A stretch of 64,000 bases of DNA, taken from positions 1,612,001 to 1,676,000 of the forward strand of contig DATMFO010000003.1 of NCBI GenBank assembly GCA_035556135.1, in the 5' to 3' direction. Both the position numbers and the translations under genes were made by a program. Origin of the DNA: ZC4RG30 sp035556135. GTDB taxonomy: Bacteria; Pseudomonadota; Gammaproteobacteria; Steroidobacterales; Steroidobacteraceae. This document shows, piece after piece, positions 63,870 to 64,000 of this stretch. Under the pieces are notes generated by a model, which did no database searches, had not been told where the DNA came from, and worked only from the letters and a program-made list of their open reading frames with translations. The first letter of the stretch is position 1. Each line of letters opens with the position of its first letter.

Positions 63870-64000
63870 CGACTGTCGCCTGCACCGGACCTGCCGGCAT
63901 CACCCAGCGCCTGGTCCACCAGGCCCCTGCGCATCATGTACCAGAACAGCAGGATGCCCGGCAGCGCTGTCAGCGCGGTGAGTACGTAGAAATTCACGTA
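63866..64000 (-). CDS. C-terminal end of an integral membrane transporter (MFS, AmpG/PAT-like), partial
   Basis: Last 44 codons of a gene that begins beyond the right edge. The visible part is one membrane helix (YVNFYVLTALTALPGILLFW) followed by a basic, polar tail (YMMRRGLVDQALGDAGRSGA). 'F-x-x-L-T-A-L-x-A-L-P-G-I-x-L-x-W' resembles the last helix of AmpG-type muropeptide permeases, but so short a fragment cannot be assigned firmly. Coupled by a 4-bp overlap to the Rieske gene. Confidence 0.55.
   Translation of the reverse strand, partial: YVNFYVLTALTALPGILLFWYMMRRGLVDQALGDAGRSGAGDSR

Overview
The window is 64 kb of GC-rich (about two-thirds G+C), densely packed bacterial chromosome. It carries about 55 protein genes, a tRNA-Phe and a tRNA-Gly. 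YggX next to MutY, TrmB, a YheS-like and a Uup-like ABC-F protein, class 1 Fbp, MarC, two large TonB-dependent receptors and many lipoproteins point to a gammaproteobacterium, probably a high-GC lineage near Xanthomonadales, Nevskiales or Steroidobacterales. That placement is inference from gene content. No phage, CRISPR array, rRNA or IS element is visible.

Layout. 1-3340: RND efflux permease (cut by the left edge) and its adaptor. 3425-4390: membrane-anchored beta-lactamase-fold relative that appears to lack its catalytic residues. 4419-15468: glycogen island with glgA, glgB, glgC, glgP, malQ, a GH57 enzyme and a LEA14-like lipoprotein; glgC, GH57, malQ and the lipoprotein are joined by successive 4-bp stop/start overlaps. 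15497-21522: DUF192 lipoprotein, OmpA-like protein with a long polyproline linker and a strong terminator, a 1010-aa TonB-dependent receptor, and fbp. 21561-23343: modB and modC without modA.

23514-25640 is the accessory part: a short, lower-GC run of integron-type gene cassettes with three attC-like sites and no integrase (a CALIN), inserted between modC and a CorC-type transporter gene. The sites at 24015-24152 and 24790-24845 share nearly the same right half, and the second has lost its left half.

25763-34266 holds the CBS-domain membrane protein, SUI1/YciH, a PCu(A)C copper chaperone, ABC-F, a GTP cyclohydrolase II with a degenerate RibB-like N-terminus, an esterase and a PAS-GAF-GGDEF-EAL protein. 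34562-36970 holds a zinc-ribbon ORF, tRNA-Phe with a good promoter, yggX, mutY and a NarL-type response regulator. 37166-43698 holds a MetF-like protein overlapping a GloVer-repeat surface protein, then a MacAB-like transporter with a Yip1 protein. 43816-46003 holds an ECF sigma factor with a coupled membrane protein and a TauE permease.

46064-55472: tRNA-Gly, lldD and lldP for L-lactate, two tandem lipoprotein sulfatases, and a rhomboid protease / CxxC small protein / TonB receptor group that may handle a metal. 55473-55789 is non-coding and holds an in-register 8-bp repeat array. 55790-64000: Uup-like ABC-F and trmB, a previously easy-to-miss 38-aa membrane protein antisense to the end of trmB, a TPR-like membrane protein, MarC, a small GDWY protein, two lipoproteins (one an HEFGH peptidase), a Rieske protein and the end of a transporter.
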